Below are positions 12,542 to 24,716 of a stretch of 64,000 bases of DNA, piece after piece. Under the pieces are notes generated by a model, which was not told where the DNA came from, made no database searches, and worked only from the letters and a program-made list of their open reading frames with translations. Made by a program: the position numbers and the translations under genes. The stretch comes from Sindora glabra (taxonomy: Eukaryota > Streptophyta > Magnoliopsida > Fabales > Fabaceae), in NCBI GenBank assembly GCA_020226215.1, contig CM035232.1, positions 59,219,220 to 59,283,219 of the forward strand, read 5' to 3'. The number at the start of each line of letters is the position of its first letter. Within the stretch, counting starts at the first letter, position 1.

Positions 12542-13629
12542 AAGGCAAAATGGGGATAAATATTATTTTAATATTTAATGCTTAAGGTTTTCAATAGGGT
12601 ATTCCTTTAATGTGGTTTTAAAGTTTTTCACAAATCAAAGATCTCTTCCGAATTTGCAAATCCTAATTTTTTTTGGCCAATTATCTGGTCAAATTGATCT
12701 TTAATAGGTGTAAATCTCAACATTTTTTTATTTTGAAATCACTTGATTTGCAATCTAAACCACTCATCATCTGAGTTTTACTTTCGTTAGATGAAGAGGC
12801 CATTTTATTTTCTAAGGTTATAATCTCAATCATTTATCTTACATCACCCCTTCCCTTGGATGAAAAAGCTATCTATCTCCCATGATCTTAATTTTCCTAA
12901 TTCTAGATTGTTAAATCTTTTAAGGTTTTTTTTCAATGGATCTTGACTGCTAAAAGGATAAATTTTTATCTTTTTCCTTTAAGGTCTTCTCTTTCTTTCA
13001 AACTTTTTACTTGAATCATTGTTTCTTTGAAAAGCTTTTCATTATTTTCTTTATCACTTGCTTTAGGATTTTCTTGTTGATTTTTGCTTTCTAGGTATGT
13101 TTTCCTCATTGCAATGCTCTCTTTTTTACATTTTTTAATATGTATACTTGTTTTATGAATGCTATCTTTGTCTTAGAAATTTGTTTTTGGTATGTTTTGA
13201 TGTTTTTATGTTATTTAAAGATCCTTGCAAAAATGTTTATTTCCACTATTTGATCTAGCTTGCTTATTATAGTCTTTGCTATATGTGTTTATACTTTATT
13301 TTGTATGAGTGTGCCTTCTTTTTTATTTTACATATTCTGCTTAGATTAACCCCTTTAACCTTTAACTTTTTTTCTTAACCTCTTAACATTTAACTTTGTT
13401 TCTTTGAAAGTTGATCTTTTTACTTGATATCATTTCTACCTCATAGTGGTCTAGAGATCTATTTAGCTTCCTTTGATGCTTTGGATTCATCCTTGATTTC
13501 AATAAATTGAGCTTCTTGGCATGTTACATCATTCTCATTATTTTCCATTCATTTTTTGGAAATCCCATTCATTTTCCTATTTAAGAGTAGCTGATTAGTC
13601 ATATTTTTGTTGTGTCATTTATTATTATC

Positions 13630-15451
13630 ATGGCTAATGATCCTAAAATACTCAAAGAGAGAACCTTGCTTTGTACCTATTTGGTGGCCTTAAGGATTTG
13701 AAGTTGGTTCATATGGATATGAAAAACACTCAAGCATTTGATTGGTGGACCAATCCTGACACTATTGCCAAATTTCAATGTTGGTGTTTAATTATAGCTA
13801 TTATGGATATTCAATTTTTACTTGTTGAGAAGGATGAATAAGCATATAGCTATGACATGGACTTATTTTTTAAGTTTTATGGTTATATTATCCATCAACT
13901 TAGCATTTTTTCTCTTTTTTTCACCTTTTCAATAGTGCATACTAAGGTGTTTGGCCATTTGTCCAACCTAGTTGTTATGAAATGCCTAGTAATTCTTAGT
14001 TTTCTTTGAAATTTTATGTGACAAAGTTAAAAAAAATTCCAACGACTTTAATATTTTCTCCTACTTTTCCCTTTTTTCCCGCTAGATTAATAGTAAGCAA
14101 ATCTATATTATGCAACATTCCAATCAACTTCTTTTTTTAACATAATTTCTAGTGTGAAAGGTTGGAAAAGTAGTTTTTTTAAGGTGCAAATGTTAGGTGA
14201 CACTAAGCTATGTTAGATTTTGAAAGGCAAGTAATTCTATCTTGTTAAATAAGTAGACGCATAAGCATGTTGCCCCTCTTACACTATATAATTTTAATGC
14301 TAAAGATCAAAAAACCATTATTCGATTAGTATATTGTGTCCATGATAAACCACTTGATATATGTTGTATCTATAATATGCATTTACTTTATTATTATTTT
14401 GTTTTAGTCATTTATATATCAATTTATACTTATTGCTTTTACATAATACTAGTTAGGTATCAAAGACTTTAATATCTTATCCTTTACAATGGATCCAATC
14501 TACATAGCTTTTACTTGTAAGATTTATATAGATAAAGATAAGGGAGCTAGTTCCATAACAATGACCTAATTGGAAATTCCTTATCTAACAAGTGAGACAC
14601 TTGCCATTACTTTAGCGACTTCAAAAGTCTCTAATATTCAAGAATTGGGAGACACTCCTCCTCTAATTGGTTATACTATATTTACTCCAAAAAAGAAAAG
14701 AATAAAAAGGAAGTAGGTACTAAGATCACAATTAAAAGTCAAACTATTGAGGTAATGGCTAAGACTACTAATGTTCATAAGCTAAATGATAGTATTGGTT
14801 TTGAAATGCTCTCTGTGAAAGCCTTTCCTCAGGTCAGACTTTTTTAAAGTCTTTACTATAAAAATGTAAATTGTATTATAGAGACAGATTGTGCTAAAAC
14901 TAGGGATTACTAGGCAGAATTTGAAAATGGTTGTACTTCAATTTGCTACTATGGAACTAGGTTAAGTAGTTAGGGCAATATTGAAAACTATTCCTTTACT
15001 AAAAAAGAATAGTGGATCCTCTTTGAAGGGCCACTTGGAAGTGATTTAGCGCTCCCTTATGACTGCTTAGTAACAATTAAAGAACAAAATGTTAGAGTTG
15101 TTAGATGCTAACAAGAGAAAGATGGATTTGGATGAAAGCTTAAAGTAAAGTAGAGGAAATACTTAGCCCTGAAGGGTAAAAAGAAAAAAATGGAAGAGTT
15201 ATTGGCTACCTTTTAGAAAAAAAGAGGAGGAATAGAAGAACAAGTTAGCTAAAAAAGATGAAAAGATACAAACCTTTAAAGCTCAAGCTCAAGATCTAAA
15301 GTCCAAGTTATTGAATGCTCAAGTCAAATGTCGGCCTCTTTATTACGCAAAATTTAATGTTGCTATTGATCAAGTTAAACATTTCAATTCATCATCACCA
15401 CTTGACTTGTCTAAAGTAGATTGGGATTATATGCTAGAAGATCTACTTTAG
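13630..15451 (+). pseudogene. decayed antisense ORF of the Tat-type element
   Basis: This runs opposite to gag-pol, between integrase and the 3' LTR. It starts at an ATG (frame MANDPKILKERTLL), shifts frame near 13695 and continues with AFDWWTNPDTIAKFQ and DIQFLLVEKDE. A middle stretch near 14700-14830 reads TIEVMAKTTNVHKLNDSIGF. The end is an uninterrupted Lys-rich, probably helical segment from 15242 (KLAKKDEKIQTFKAQAQDL) finishing VDWDYMLEDLL and a stop at 15449-15451. Extra antisense ORFs at this place are known in Tat-lineage elements, some related to plant mobile-domain proteins. The WW-containing segment may be such a domain, but I cannot confirm it by eye. Several stops make it non-functional. 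Confidence 0.6.
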
Positions 15452-15703
15452 AAAAAGGGGAATACTTTTAACTTTGTAATATCTTTCTGGTGACAACTTA
15501 ATTTTTGTTATAAGTTTGACCAAATGTGGTCATAACTTTGGATTTTTAATGATTTCTATTATTTTACTTATAATCCATCAATTTTTGTGCATGCTTTGTT
15601 TTTAGCATTTAGCCTCTAAGAGGTTGAGGTTATAAGACTTTTATTTTTTATTTTTACTTCCTTTATTTTGTATACATCTTTTCAAGAGATAGGATTTGTA
15701 TCT

Positions 15704-15878
15704 AAAGTGCTAAGGGTATAGGACTTACTGGTGCTTTCAAAGTGCCAAAAGTGTAGAACTTGCTTGAGCTTTCAAAGTGTCAAGAGTGTAGGACTTGCTT
15801 GAGCTTCCAAAGTGCTAATAGTGTAAGACTTACTTAGGCTTTCAAGATGCTGAGGCTGCAAGACTTCTTTAGGCTTTT
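15704..15878 (-). repeat. 35-bp minisatellite, five units
   Basis: Five consecutive 35-bp units start at 15704, 15739, 15774, 15809 and 15844, each beginning AAAGTG or AAGATG and ending GCTTTC, GCTTCC or GCTTTT. The array sits between the integrase end and the antisense ORF, i.e. downstream of pol on the element strand, where Tat/Ogre-type elements are known to carry variable tandem repeats. Confidence 0.85.
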
Positions 15879-15954
15879 AAGGATATAATAACTCATTAGG
15901 TAGCTAATTTTATTCATTTTCTTTAATTTTAGATGTTTACAAAATACTGTCTAA

Positions 15955-17280
15955 GATAAGTGGCATTCTAAGTACGAGAGATTGGCTTTCCCTCAACGAT
16001 TCCAATCGATAAACTCAATTGTCAATCTACTCTTTAATTTGAAATTACCCTTCCAAATTGGGGGTAAGTTTTCCTTCATTAGGTCTTTTAAATAATCTAT
16101 ATGCCAGTCTAAACACTAGCAACCTTTCTATATAGCTTTATGTTTTAAATTTTTTCTTAAAGTAGTTGGCCATTTTTCTTTTATATTTCTTTGTTTTAAA
16201 TTAAGCCATATCTCATACTTTAGATAATAGATCTAAATCTTAGCCTTGTGAATTTCTATTAAGCAATTGATTGTATCTTTCTCAGCATTCATTAGGTTCT
16301 CCCAGTTTGATTTATAACATGGCTTCTAAGTCGTAAGTTAGCTTAAAAGGTGATTCCCCTACTAATGATAAAAAAGGTCATCTAATATGACCATAAGACA
16401 CTTAAAAGTTCCTCTATCTATCTCCCCTTAGCCTTATCTAATCTTCGCTTGAGCCCTTCTAGGATAAGTCGATTTTTCTAATTTTGCTTAACTATTTAAC
16501 TAGGGGTTTTCTACTAAAGTATTTTTTTTTGTTTAGTCCCCAACCTATTTAATAAGGCATAAAGTTGTAAGACATTATCAAGAAGGTATACGTGATATAG
16601 ATTATAATGTGTTTACACTTAGTAAGAACTTCTGAAGCTGTTCGTTGTAAATTAGGTTCCACTGTTAGATTCTAATGTTTATGGTAATCCAAACTTATAT
16701 AAGATAGGCCCATAAAAATATGTTGTTAAAGTAGGTTTTGCTATTTTACTCATAAATGATAGACTCCCATAGGAACTTTTATGTGACTTTTGTCATTATT
16801 AAAGCTAAGGGTTCTATCTCTACCTATTTAGTGAAATAATTTACAATCATAATTAGGAACCTCAACTAACTTGGGTTGATTGATAACGGTCCGAGAAAAT
16901 CAATCCCTCTAAATTGGAAAAAGCCAAGTTGAAATAATAGGCATTATAGGAGTTATTGGTTATCTTCATATGTTTGCACAATTTTAGCATTTGTTATATT
17001 TTTAAACTAGCTTAATTGCTTCATTTTTCATCTTGGGCCAATAACATCCCAGGCGGACTACTTTAAGAGCTAGAGTCACTTATGCTAGATAACATCTGCA
17101 TATTTCTTCACATGATTCTCTTAATACGTAACTAGCTTCATTTGGTTAAAGGCATTGGGGCATTAGTAAATCGGCACTGCATTTGTATAAACATCTATTA
17201 TCTATACAAAAATATGACGCTTGCCTTTGAATCTTACATGCTTCATTTTTTTTCTTGCAATAACTCACCATTTTTCAAAT
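15955..17280 (-). pseudogene. integrase remnant (copy 1)
   Basis: The N-terminal zinc-finger side is visible as SYVLRESCEEICRCYLA followed by LALKVVRLGCYWPKM. The core shows FLIMIVNYFTK and IEPLALIMTK, then LESNSGT where a catalytic D-N-G motif would stand, then LLSVLWSY and GESPFKLTYDLEAM. The C-terminal part shows GKLTPNLEG. Stops and frameshifts interrupt every segment, and the catalytic Asp of the D-N-G motif is replaced. The segment from 16845 upward is repeated at 26881-27455. Confidence 0.75.
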
Positions 17281-17389
17281 AATCCATAATAAGGGTGATC
17301 CATGAACTTGTCTAATCAATCTACAATATTACTCCTTCCTCAATGCTAGGTGTCCCTATTGATTCTTAAACCACTGCTTAGTTATTTAC

Positions 17390-18177
17390 TACTACTTTGG
17401 TGCTAGCCAATTTAGCCAAGGTACTTGCATTTCCATTTTCCAAATGAGGTATCTTAAATAGCTTACATCTAAATTATGTTAACAAACCTCTTAATTTTTT
17501 TACATACTTGATCAAATTCAATTTCTTCACTTTATACTCTCATATGAGCTATGAGATTGCTAGGTTGGAAGCAATACAAATCTAGATTATTTTTGCTTCG
17601 ACTTCTGTCACTAACTTTAGATCAATTGTGATTACTTCATACTTGACCTAATTGTTAGTGGCTTTAAATTTAAATATTTCAGTATTATATTATTCTTGTT
17701 TTTCAAAATTACTCTTGCATTTGCTTGATGATCCATTAACACACACATCCCATTTTAAGGATGGATTTTTCTCTTCCTTTTTCATCATTCTATGAAAAGT
17801 CTACTAGTGATTAGGATTTTATTACCTTTTTTGCTCCATAGATGAGTCTATATTCGAAGAGCTCTATTAACTGTGCTACTAGTTGACTAATTAAATTAGG
17901 CTTATACAAGACTTAGCAAATAGAAGCATTCAATTGTATATGGTTTTCACTTCTTAATTGTTACTAGTAAGGCATATGCAAGTTTTTCAATCTTTTGATA
18001 GTGAGTTTTTACTCCATGAAGGGCTTTGCTGACAAAATAAATTAGTCGTTGAATCTCATCACAATCTTTAATTAAAACCAAGCTAACTATTGACTTTAAT
18101 GTAGCCAAATATAAGAACAATATGTCCCTTAGATCTAGATAGTATAGCATTAGTGGTGTAGCTAAATATTCTTTCAA
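17390..18177 (-). pseudogene. RNase H region remnant (copy 1)
   Basis: The segment 17947-18177 is open for 76 codons and carries KEYLATPLML, IYFVSKALHG and YQKIEKLAYALL, the typical RT-connection/RNase H stretch of Gypsy pol. Below it, DGSSNKCKS, FKATNN and ENGNASTLAKLAS mark the second RNase H-like domain of plant elements. It is broken by stops. In a live element this domain removes the RNA template during reverse transcription. Confidence 0.75.
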
Positions 18178-18179
18178 TT

Positions 18180-18930
18180 TAATGAATGCCTATTTGCACT
18201 TGGTATTCCATTTGAACTTTCCCATGCTTTTAAGTTGGAGTCTTAGTAGCATTATTAAGATTTCTATCTAGACCAGTAGACAAATGACTCGAAGGGCTCT
18301 TTATTTGAATAATCACTTGGCATTTTGTAAGGTTTGCCTTAGTTCCTCTCTTTATAAATGTAAACCTAAAAATTTTTTAGTTTCAACATCAAATGCATAC
18401 TTCTTTGGATTGAGGCTTTTTTGGTATTTTTTTCAATGCATTAAATGCTTTGACGATGTTTTTCCAATGTTATTCTTTTGTTTTCAATTATACAATCATT
18501 TCATCTATATATACCTTTATATTTCGTCAAATTTATAAAAAAAATTATTCATCATATGTTAGTATAATATTCCAACATTGTTCAAGTTGAATGGCATAAC
18601 TTTATAGTAAAATATGCATTAATTATGAAATTTATTTTATTTTTCATCATTGAGATGCATTTTCATCTGGTTATACCCTAAGAAAGCATTGTTGAAGCTA
18701 AGAATTTTAAAGCTCGATAAGTTATTGACAAGCTAATCAATATTGGATAAAGGGTATGTATCATTTGAACAAGCTTTATTGAAGTTTGTATAATCAATGC
18801 ATATTCTCCAAGTGTCATTCACTTTTTTCACTATGACAACATTCATTAGCCATATAGTGTGAGAGATTTTTCAGATAAACCTAACTTCTAGTAGTTTTTC
18901 TACTGTCTTTTATTACAACATGCCCCTCTC
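18180..18930 (-). pseudogene. reverse transcriptase remnant (copy 1)
   Basis: The fragment reads RICIDYTNFNKACSNDTYPL, a decayed form of the Gypsy motif CVDYTDLNKACPKD, then YYKVMPFNLNNVG and MMNNFF. The YVDD active-site box has become YIDE after a frame change near 18500. The paralogue at 28134-28888 is better preserved. Confidence 0.75.
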
Positions 18931-19337
18931 CTCCCATTTTTATTTTCTTTTTTTTTTGTCGTACAAGTTTAATACTAGGGTCTATAGAGAGTTTATGGTG
19001 GGTTACAAATGAGCTAATCCCTAGCATATTGGCTAAAGACCATGCAAACATTGCATCATTTTATTTTAATAATTACATCAATATATGTTTATCCTATGCA
19101 TCTAATTTAACCTTATTTTCACTATTCATTTGTCATTGTCATTAAATGGTTTGATTTCTTCAAGCTTAGCTTCAAATTTTGGTTGTAATATTTTATCGAA
19201 TCAAACATCAAGCAAAGGGGAATTTATTGATTAAAAACTTTTCAACAAACTTATGCAACTAATCATTCTAAGGTTGACTTCTTTACTTTTTAAACTAGTC
19301 GTGTAATAATGACACGTTTTTTTTTATTACCTTGGAC

Positions 19338-19559
19338 TTAAGCATTATCGTTGGAGATATTAAACTTTAATAGTAGATGTGGCATGGATACAATTGCACT
19401 TATTAAGTTTAAGGACAATCGAACTAATATGGAATTATATGCATTGTTTGATATTAAAACCACTAAGAAGTCAACATTAATATCTTTTGGCTTGGAATCC
19501 AAACCTAAGCTAAGTTTGAGTGTAATTGTTCTTTTAACTTTGCACCTAAATTTTAGCAA
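19338..19559 (-). pseudogene. aspartic protease-region remnant (copy 1)
   Basis: The 73-codon frame contains VDFLVVLISNNAYNSIL followed by LSLNLISAIVSMPHLLLKF. This corresponds to the conserved Gypsy segment FLVVD...YNAILGR..LN...AV.S..HL.LKFPT at the protease C-terminus. The catalytic Asp region upstream is not recoverable by eye. Confidence 0.65.
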
Positions 19560-20279
19560 ACCTAATCAACACTCTATTATAAGGTTTATACATATCTTTT
19601 GAAATTCCCATGCTTTCCATAGTTTTTAAATATAAAACATCCACTAAACTTCCCTAGTTAATTGAGATTTGCTAGAGTAAGCAATTGCCCATCACTACCA
19701 TGATAACCATTGGATTATCATGGTCATGGTTGATGTTCTTGAAGTTTTCTTTAGTGAAGCTAATAGGTTTAAATTTTTTCCTCTAATTTTCCTAACCATG
19801 AAGACTTATTTAATAAATAGTTTTTAGGTTTGTTGGAACTACTCCCTCTAGCGAATCCTTTAACTATCATTTTAATGACTTCTACTACCTTTTGGTCGTT
19901 AGTTCAATTTTGCTCTGAATGGGTTTCACTTTTCTACATGATTGGATACTTTCCATTGGTCTTCTACCCTAAACTTCTTTTATTTGGAAAGGTAACCTTT
20001 CCTAATTAAGTGCTTTATTTCATCCTTTAGTGTAATGCATTTATTTGTATCATAGCTAAAATCCTTATGAAACTTGCATATTTAGTTTGGTCAATAAGGG
20101 GATCTTTTCTCTTTTTAGGTTCTAGAAATTTCATCATTTTTGTCACTTTGATATCATGTATGATCTTGCTTAACAATATTGATAATGGTTCATAGCTATT
20201 GTGTTTACTTCGTGGTATTATACGATACCTATTTCTTGGTTTATTGTTCTAATTGACATTTGCTTATGCTTTTTCTTAT

Positions 20280-21199
20280 TGTTGTTTATCTAAGTCTTGT
20301 GCCTTCATGTTGATAAACTTTTCTACTTTTGCTAATAATTCTCTAAGATTGGTAGCTAATTGTTTACATAAGGATAAAGTAAAATTTTCCTATCTTAATC
20401 CTACTATTATCTGGTGAATGGCTATGTTTTCATTAACATCATTGATTTCCAAGGCTAGGGAATCAAACCAAGCGAGATATTCTTGCAAGGCCTCTTGTTG
20501 TCCTTATTGAAAATTTTGAGAGTTGTTGAAATTCTTTAGGGTTGTCCACTGGTCACAAAGTGAGCTTGGAAAGCCTCAAATAATGGTTAAAAATTTGTGA
20601 TAAAATGATAAGGTAAGGATGTAAATCATTGAAGGCCTACTTTCCTCAAAATTGTTCAAAATGCATAGTATATAATGGCATTAATGGCACCTAAAAGGAG
20701 CATAAATGCATAAAAGGCTTCTAGGTGTTATGCTAGATCTAATGTACCATTATATAATTCCAAGTGTGTGAGAAATTTGAAATTGTGTAATCATGATTTC
20801 AATGGTGAAGGGATAGTTACCTCCTTTTAAGGGGTTAAGTTGTGGGACCATTTATTTTGTAAACTATTTTAACTAATAGATGGGAAGAGTAGATCGTACT
20901 CTTCATGTCTTAAGTGTTGTTCCCCTAGTGTTCTATTATGTTAAGTGCTAAGATTTGTTTGTGAAAGGAGGAATGATATTAATGGTAGGAATAATGGTGG
21001 AGGTAAAATTGGCATCGGTGGTGGCATTGTTAACTTTGATGCCTGTGTAAGATAAATGCTCAACATTGAGGGTAGATGTTATTTGGGTGGGTGCTATGGT
21101 GCAAATATTATATAGTTGGCTGAAATTAGTGGCATGCCAAATGACATTTGTAAAAATATTGATGATAGTGGTGGTAGAGGTGGTGTCAAAATATAACAT
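20280..21199 (-). pseudogene. gag remnant (copy 1)
   Basis: The core shows ALQEYLAWFDSLALEINDV and IAIHQIIVGLR, a stop, then NFTLSLCKQLATNLRELLAK and VEKFINM. This matches the retrotransposon gag domain of Tat-type elements (L..+..RF..... and SL...PA....EL...A.KYI). A Thr/Asn-rich N-terminal frame lies at 20948-21199 and has a homologue at 36069-36260. Confidence 0.7.
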
Positions 21200-21525
21200 A
21201 TAAAGTGGTTAAAGAGGTAGGTTAAGGATTAAAGATTAGTAGCATAATAGCTTGGTTACATTTGTATGGTTCTCATAGTGCCTCTATTTCTATTTTTAGG
21301 TAGGTGACATGTTCAATGATAACATCATGCTCAATTTCCATGGTGTAATGGCATTCTCGTTAAGCTAGGAATGCAACCTGGTCGTTTATCACTGGCTCTT
21401 ATTGTTGTACCTATGTGTAATCCTAATAATGAGATCTATTTGATGCTGCTTCATTGTAAAAGTGTCAAGAGGCAATGTGTACACTATGAGACATGGTAGT
21501 CAAGAAAGCCATAGACAACACTTTA

Positions 21526-21939
21526 TGATGTTTCCAAAAGAGTTTGACCATCTTCCAACAATCTAGTCAAATTCACAGCCTACATAAGGAACCAAGGTCA
21601 AACGTACATGACAAATAGGGATTTATTGAGCATACTCCGATACCTAAGTCAATCTTTGGACAATTTAATGGAAAATTCTTGAGAAGCTTGGATATAATCA
21701 CATAACTGGAGTTTTTTTTATAGGACTTGAGGTATTAAAGGAGGCATTGAAGGGAAAGTTGATTCTTTATCTTTACTGATTAGGCTATCAATCATATTAA
21801 ATGGTTAAAACTTAAAGCTAATAATTAGGCAAAAGATTTGGCCAAGATTAAAGTAAAACAAGCTTCTTTTTATTACAAGTGTGTATTTTTCACTTAGTTT
21901 GACTGGAATAGATCTGGTCAGCTATTTTAGTATTTATCA
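21526..21939 (-). repeat. 5' LTR of the Tat-type element
   Basis: On the minus strand it starts TGATAAATAC and ends ACATCA, i.e. TG...CA. It aligns with 12091-12522 and with the split LTR at 36651-39605. A primer-binding site is not obvious: the interior begins TAAAGTGTTGTCTATGGC and no TGG stands directly behind the LTR. Confidence 0.8.
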
Positions 21940-21940
21940 A

Positions 21941-22053
21941 AAAGAATGAAATTATATGTATAAACTATTATTTAGAGATAAAATTATATTTTTATATAAT
22001 TTATGAATCATTCTATTTGCACCTTAAAATATTAAGACTGAAATTACTACTTT
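21941..22053 (-). repeat. right arm of inverted repeat at the insertion site
   Basis: This is the reverse complement of 11935-12048 with moderate divergence. A third version, direct to this one, lies at about 39607-39720 in the duplicated copy. Confidence 0.65.
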
Positions 22054-23984
22054 TATCTTTTAAAAACATATGTATCCCATTCATTTAAGTATTAGTGTCC
22101 AATGTACTATTCATTCATTTGTAATATCATTTTTTATTTAGGCATCAAAGTATTGGTGATAGGAAATATCTATTACCTTTTTACATTGCTAAGTCCTTTT
22201 GTATTGTAGACTATGTGATCAATCAAACCTATAAGTGGCTTCAATAATTATAAGGGAGACAAGTCAAGTTTCTCTTCACCATTTCCGTTCCCCACCACTT
22301 TAGACATTCTTTGTAGAGGTCTTAAAATAAAAACAACTCTCTTAAGTTTAAAATTGATTTAAGCATGACATGTATTCCTTTTAGTTTTTGAAGTATTATT
22401 TTAGTAGAAAATTTTTATTTCTATTTATCCATTATCTTAAGAAATTAAAACTATATTTATTATTTTATTTCAAATATTATACCTATTATCTAAATAAATG
22501 CTCAATAACTTTACTTATCAATTAAATTTTAATAAAGGATATATTAATAAATGACAATTCACCTCTCCTAAAATTAAGATTATTTATTATATTCCTTAGT
22601 TCTTGTATATTAACCTTAAATAATACTTAAAAAAAGAATGGATGAAGCATCTATTCAAACAATTGAGGTTAATCACTTTTGAGTTAAAAAAGTAGAAATA
22701 GAATATTATTCTTACAATTGTTTAGAAAAAAAATCCAATTACACTTGTTGGAGTTAAATATGGGAATTATATTTGGTTCTAATATAATATTGGGACCTTA
22801 GAACTATTGACAAGTAAAATATTTTGAAATCACGTCAAGTGATCATTAAAATTTAGGAAATAATTTTTTTATTTATGAAAATATAAAAAGAAGTAGCATT
22901 AAAATTTTTAGTATCACGATATAATTAGAAATATTTTTTGAAATTATTTGTGAATTTATAGGTGATATTGATACAACATTTTTTTTGAAAAAATGCAAAA
23001 TACCCTCTTGAGCTTTAGTGCCATTGAATTTTGCTCTTTCAACTTTGAAACTTAAAAATCATTGCTTTACATTATACAAAACTTAAAATTAATACTCATC
23101 ATCAACTTAATTTACTATTTTATTAAATTAAATAATTTTTTATATAAGAATAACAATATTATAATGGATTAATTTATCCTTTTTTACAAAATATTTCAAT
23201 GTTATATAATTAATATAAATTAAATTTGATATATAAAATTTTAATTAAATAATAAAAAGAAGTTACAAAATTACATATGAAAAATAATAAAATAAATCAA
23301 TATACGATAATGCTGTGATTTTGTTTAAAAAGTTCATTATAAAAATGTAAGTTGATAAAATAGTTAAATAAATTGACAATAGATATTAATTTCAAATTCT
23401 GTGAAATTTTAAAAAAATAAATTTCTAATTTTTAAAATAAAAGAGATAAAATCAACTTTCCAAAATTAAAGGGATATACTCTCTCTCTCTCTCTCTCTCT
23501 CAATATCAAATTGAGTACATCTCTCACAAATTTATCCTATCAATTTTCATACAAAATTACACGATTTTGCCGAATTATTCTAGATTTAATTTGAACAGGA
23601 TGATGCTTTACTTTCATTCGAGTCTCTTCAGGAAGAACTTGTGATTTTTAGATAAAAAAATTGTACAGATTTTTTAAATTTTTAGGAAAAAATAATAAAT
23701 ATATATATAATTCAACTTTATAAGCTAAGTTCACAAAACAAAAAATCATCATTGTTTTAATAATTTAAGTAAAAAAAAATGATTCTTCTTGCGCATAGAG
23801 TACATTATAAATAAGAGGGTAAAGGAGCATTACCTAAGGAAAAACACTAAAAATTACGCATTTTTATTAATTTATTATATGTGCGAATGAATATAAAAAA
23901 ATTTAAAGCTTCAACCAAAATAAGCGTCAGCTTTGAATAAGAATTTTTCTTTGTAAAAAGGAATCTACAATCATTTGTACTTTT
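22054..23984. other. flank shared by both duplication copies, no gene
   Basis: AT-rich DNA collinear with 39720-41690. Shared anchor blocks include ATGTATTCCTTTTA, ACAATTGAGGT and TTTTGCCGAATTATTCT. The better conservation of the last 450 bp (23530-23984) than of the AT-rich part may reflect lower AT content only. No reading frame longer than 60 codons has a recognisable motif. Confidence 0.55.
23479..23501. repeat. (CT)n microsatellite
   Basis: Eleven and a half CT units. Copy 2 has an interrupted, shorter version at about 41158-41175. Confidence 0.9.
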
Positions 23985-24285
23985 ATTGTCGCGCCGGTCC
24001 GACCCATTAGTTGGGAAATTTGGCGCTTCATCCAATCGAATGCCCTTGGATTTAAAAATTATTACGGGTTGAAGCCCTTGGGTTGATGGGCTTGCTCATT
24101 CTCTCGCTAGACACGTGCTGTGATCTAACGATGTGTCATAGAAAAATGTCGAAATATGAGAATTTATTAGGTGTGCTTCGATTAAAAAAAAAAGATTAAT
24201 ATAAAAAATAATCAAAATAAAAAAATGAGACCTAAACCTAAGAATCTCTCCACGTTGTGCGTACGATGCGGCCACGTGGGCTAGC
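23985..24285. promoter_or_regulatory. GC-richer block with G-box, possible relic promoter (copy 1)
   Basis: After kilobases of AT-rich DNA this block has GCGCCGGTCC, GAAGCCC, TGGGTTGATGGGCTT (site II-like TGGGCT elements in both orientations) and the palindromic G-box CACGTG at 24273-24278. The same order is present in copy 2 (41690-41951). Plant promoters commonly combine such elements, and a short ATG frame follows about 430 bp downstream. No transcript evidence is available, so the promoter call is inference. Confidence 0.35.
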
Positions 24286-24298
24286 CGCTTCCCGGGCT

Positions 24299-24300
<2 letters not shown>

Positions 24301-24336
<36 letters not shown>
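24301..24336. repeat. (TAA)n microsatellite, copy 1
   Basis: Twelve TAA units at the position where copy 2 carries a longer array (45072-45129). Length difference between duplicates shows independent slippage. Confidence 0.9.
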
Positions 24337-24338
<2 letters not shown>

Positions 24339-24716
24339 GTATTAAAATTTGCAGGCCAACTTGTCAATTTGCAAATTTCGACGAATTTAAATTTTTATTT
24401 TAATGATTCGTACTCATGCAGCGCTCTTTTATGTGTGTGTATTAATTTTTTAATTATTATATAAATTTAAAATTTTAATTTATATAAAATTATATTTTTT
24501 ATTTTTAATTATGTAATATTATAATATGAATAATTTATAAATAATATTTTTATTATATAAATATTTTATAATTTATATTTTGTATATCTAATATTTTTAT
24601 AACTATATATAAATTTAAAATATATCATAATTTATTTATGAATAAATATATGATATTTTAAAACAATTTTAAATATTTTTTAAAATTTTGGAAATTAGAA
24701 AATTTTAAAATAAAAA

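Larger units (their letters stand above)
12091..21939 (-). mobile_element. Ty3/Gypsy LTR retrotransposon, Tat-lineage type, complete but dead
   Basis: Read on the minus strand the order is 5' LTR (21526-21939), gag (about 20280-21199), protease (19338-19559), RT (about 18180-18930), RNase H (17390-18177), integrase (15955-17280), a 35-bp minisatellite, a plus-strand ORF, a polypurine tract and the 3' LTR (12091-12522). RT-RNase H-integrase order defines Ty3/Gypsy. The extra antisense ORF between pol and the 3' LTR, short LTRs and no visible chromodomain fit the Tat lineage. The 5-bp target repeat is GAAGG at 12086-12090. The right copy reads AAAAG here but is intact GAAGG in the duplicated paralogue (39606-39610). 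All coding parts carry stops and frameshifts. Confidence 0.85.

Noticed and set aside
18284..18538. 84-codon plus-strand frame
   Set aside because: Antisense shadow of the decayed RT region, Phe/Leu-rich by composition.
21495..21525. Primer-binding site behind the 5' LTR
   Set aside because: No TGG directly behind the LTR in either copy. TGGCTTTCT about 15 bases inward is in both copies, but I could not match it to a tRNA end with confidence.
23847..24035. 62-codon minus-strand frame over the GC-richer block
   Set aside because: The paralogue in copy 2 does not keep the start codon, and the frame is mostly AT-rich filler.
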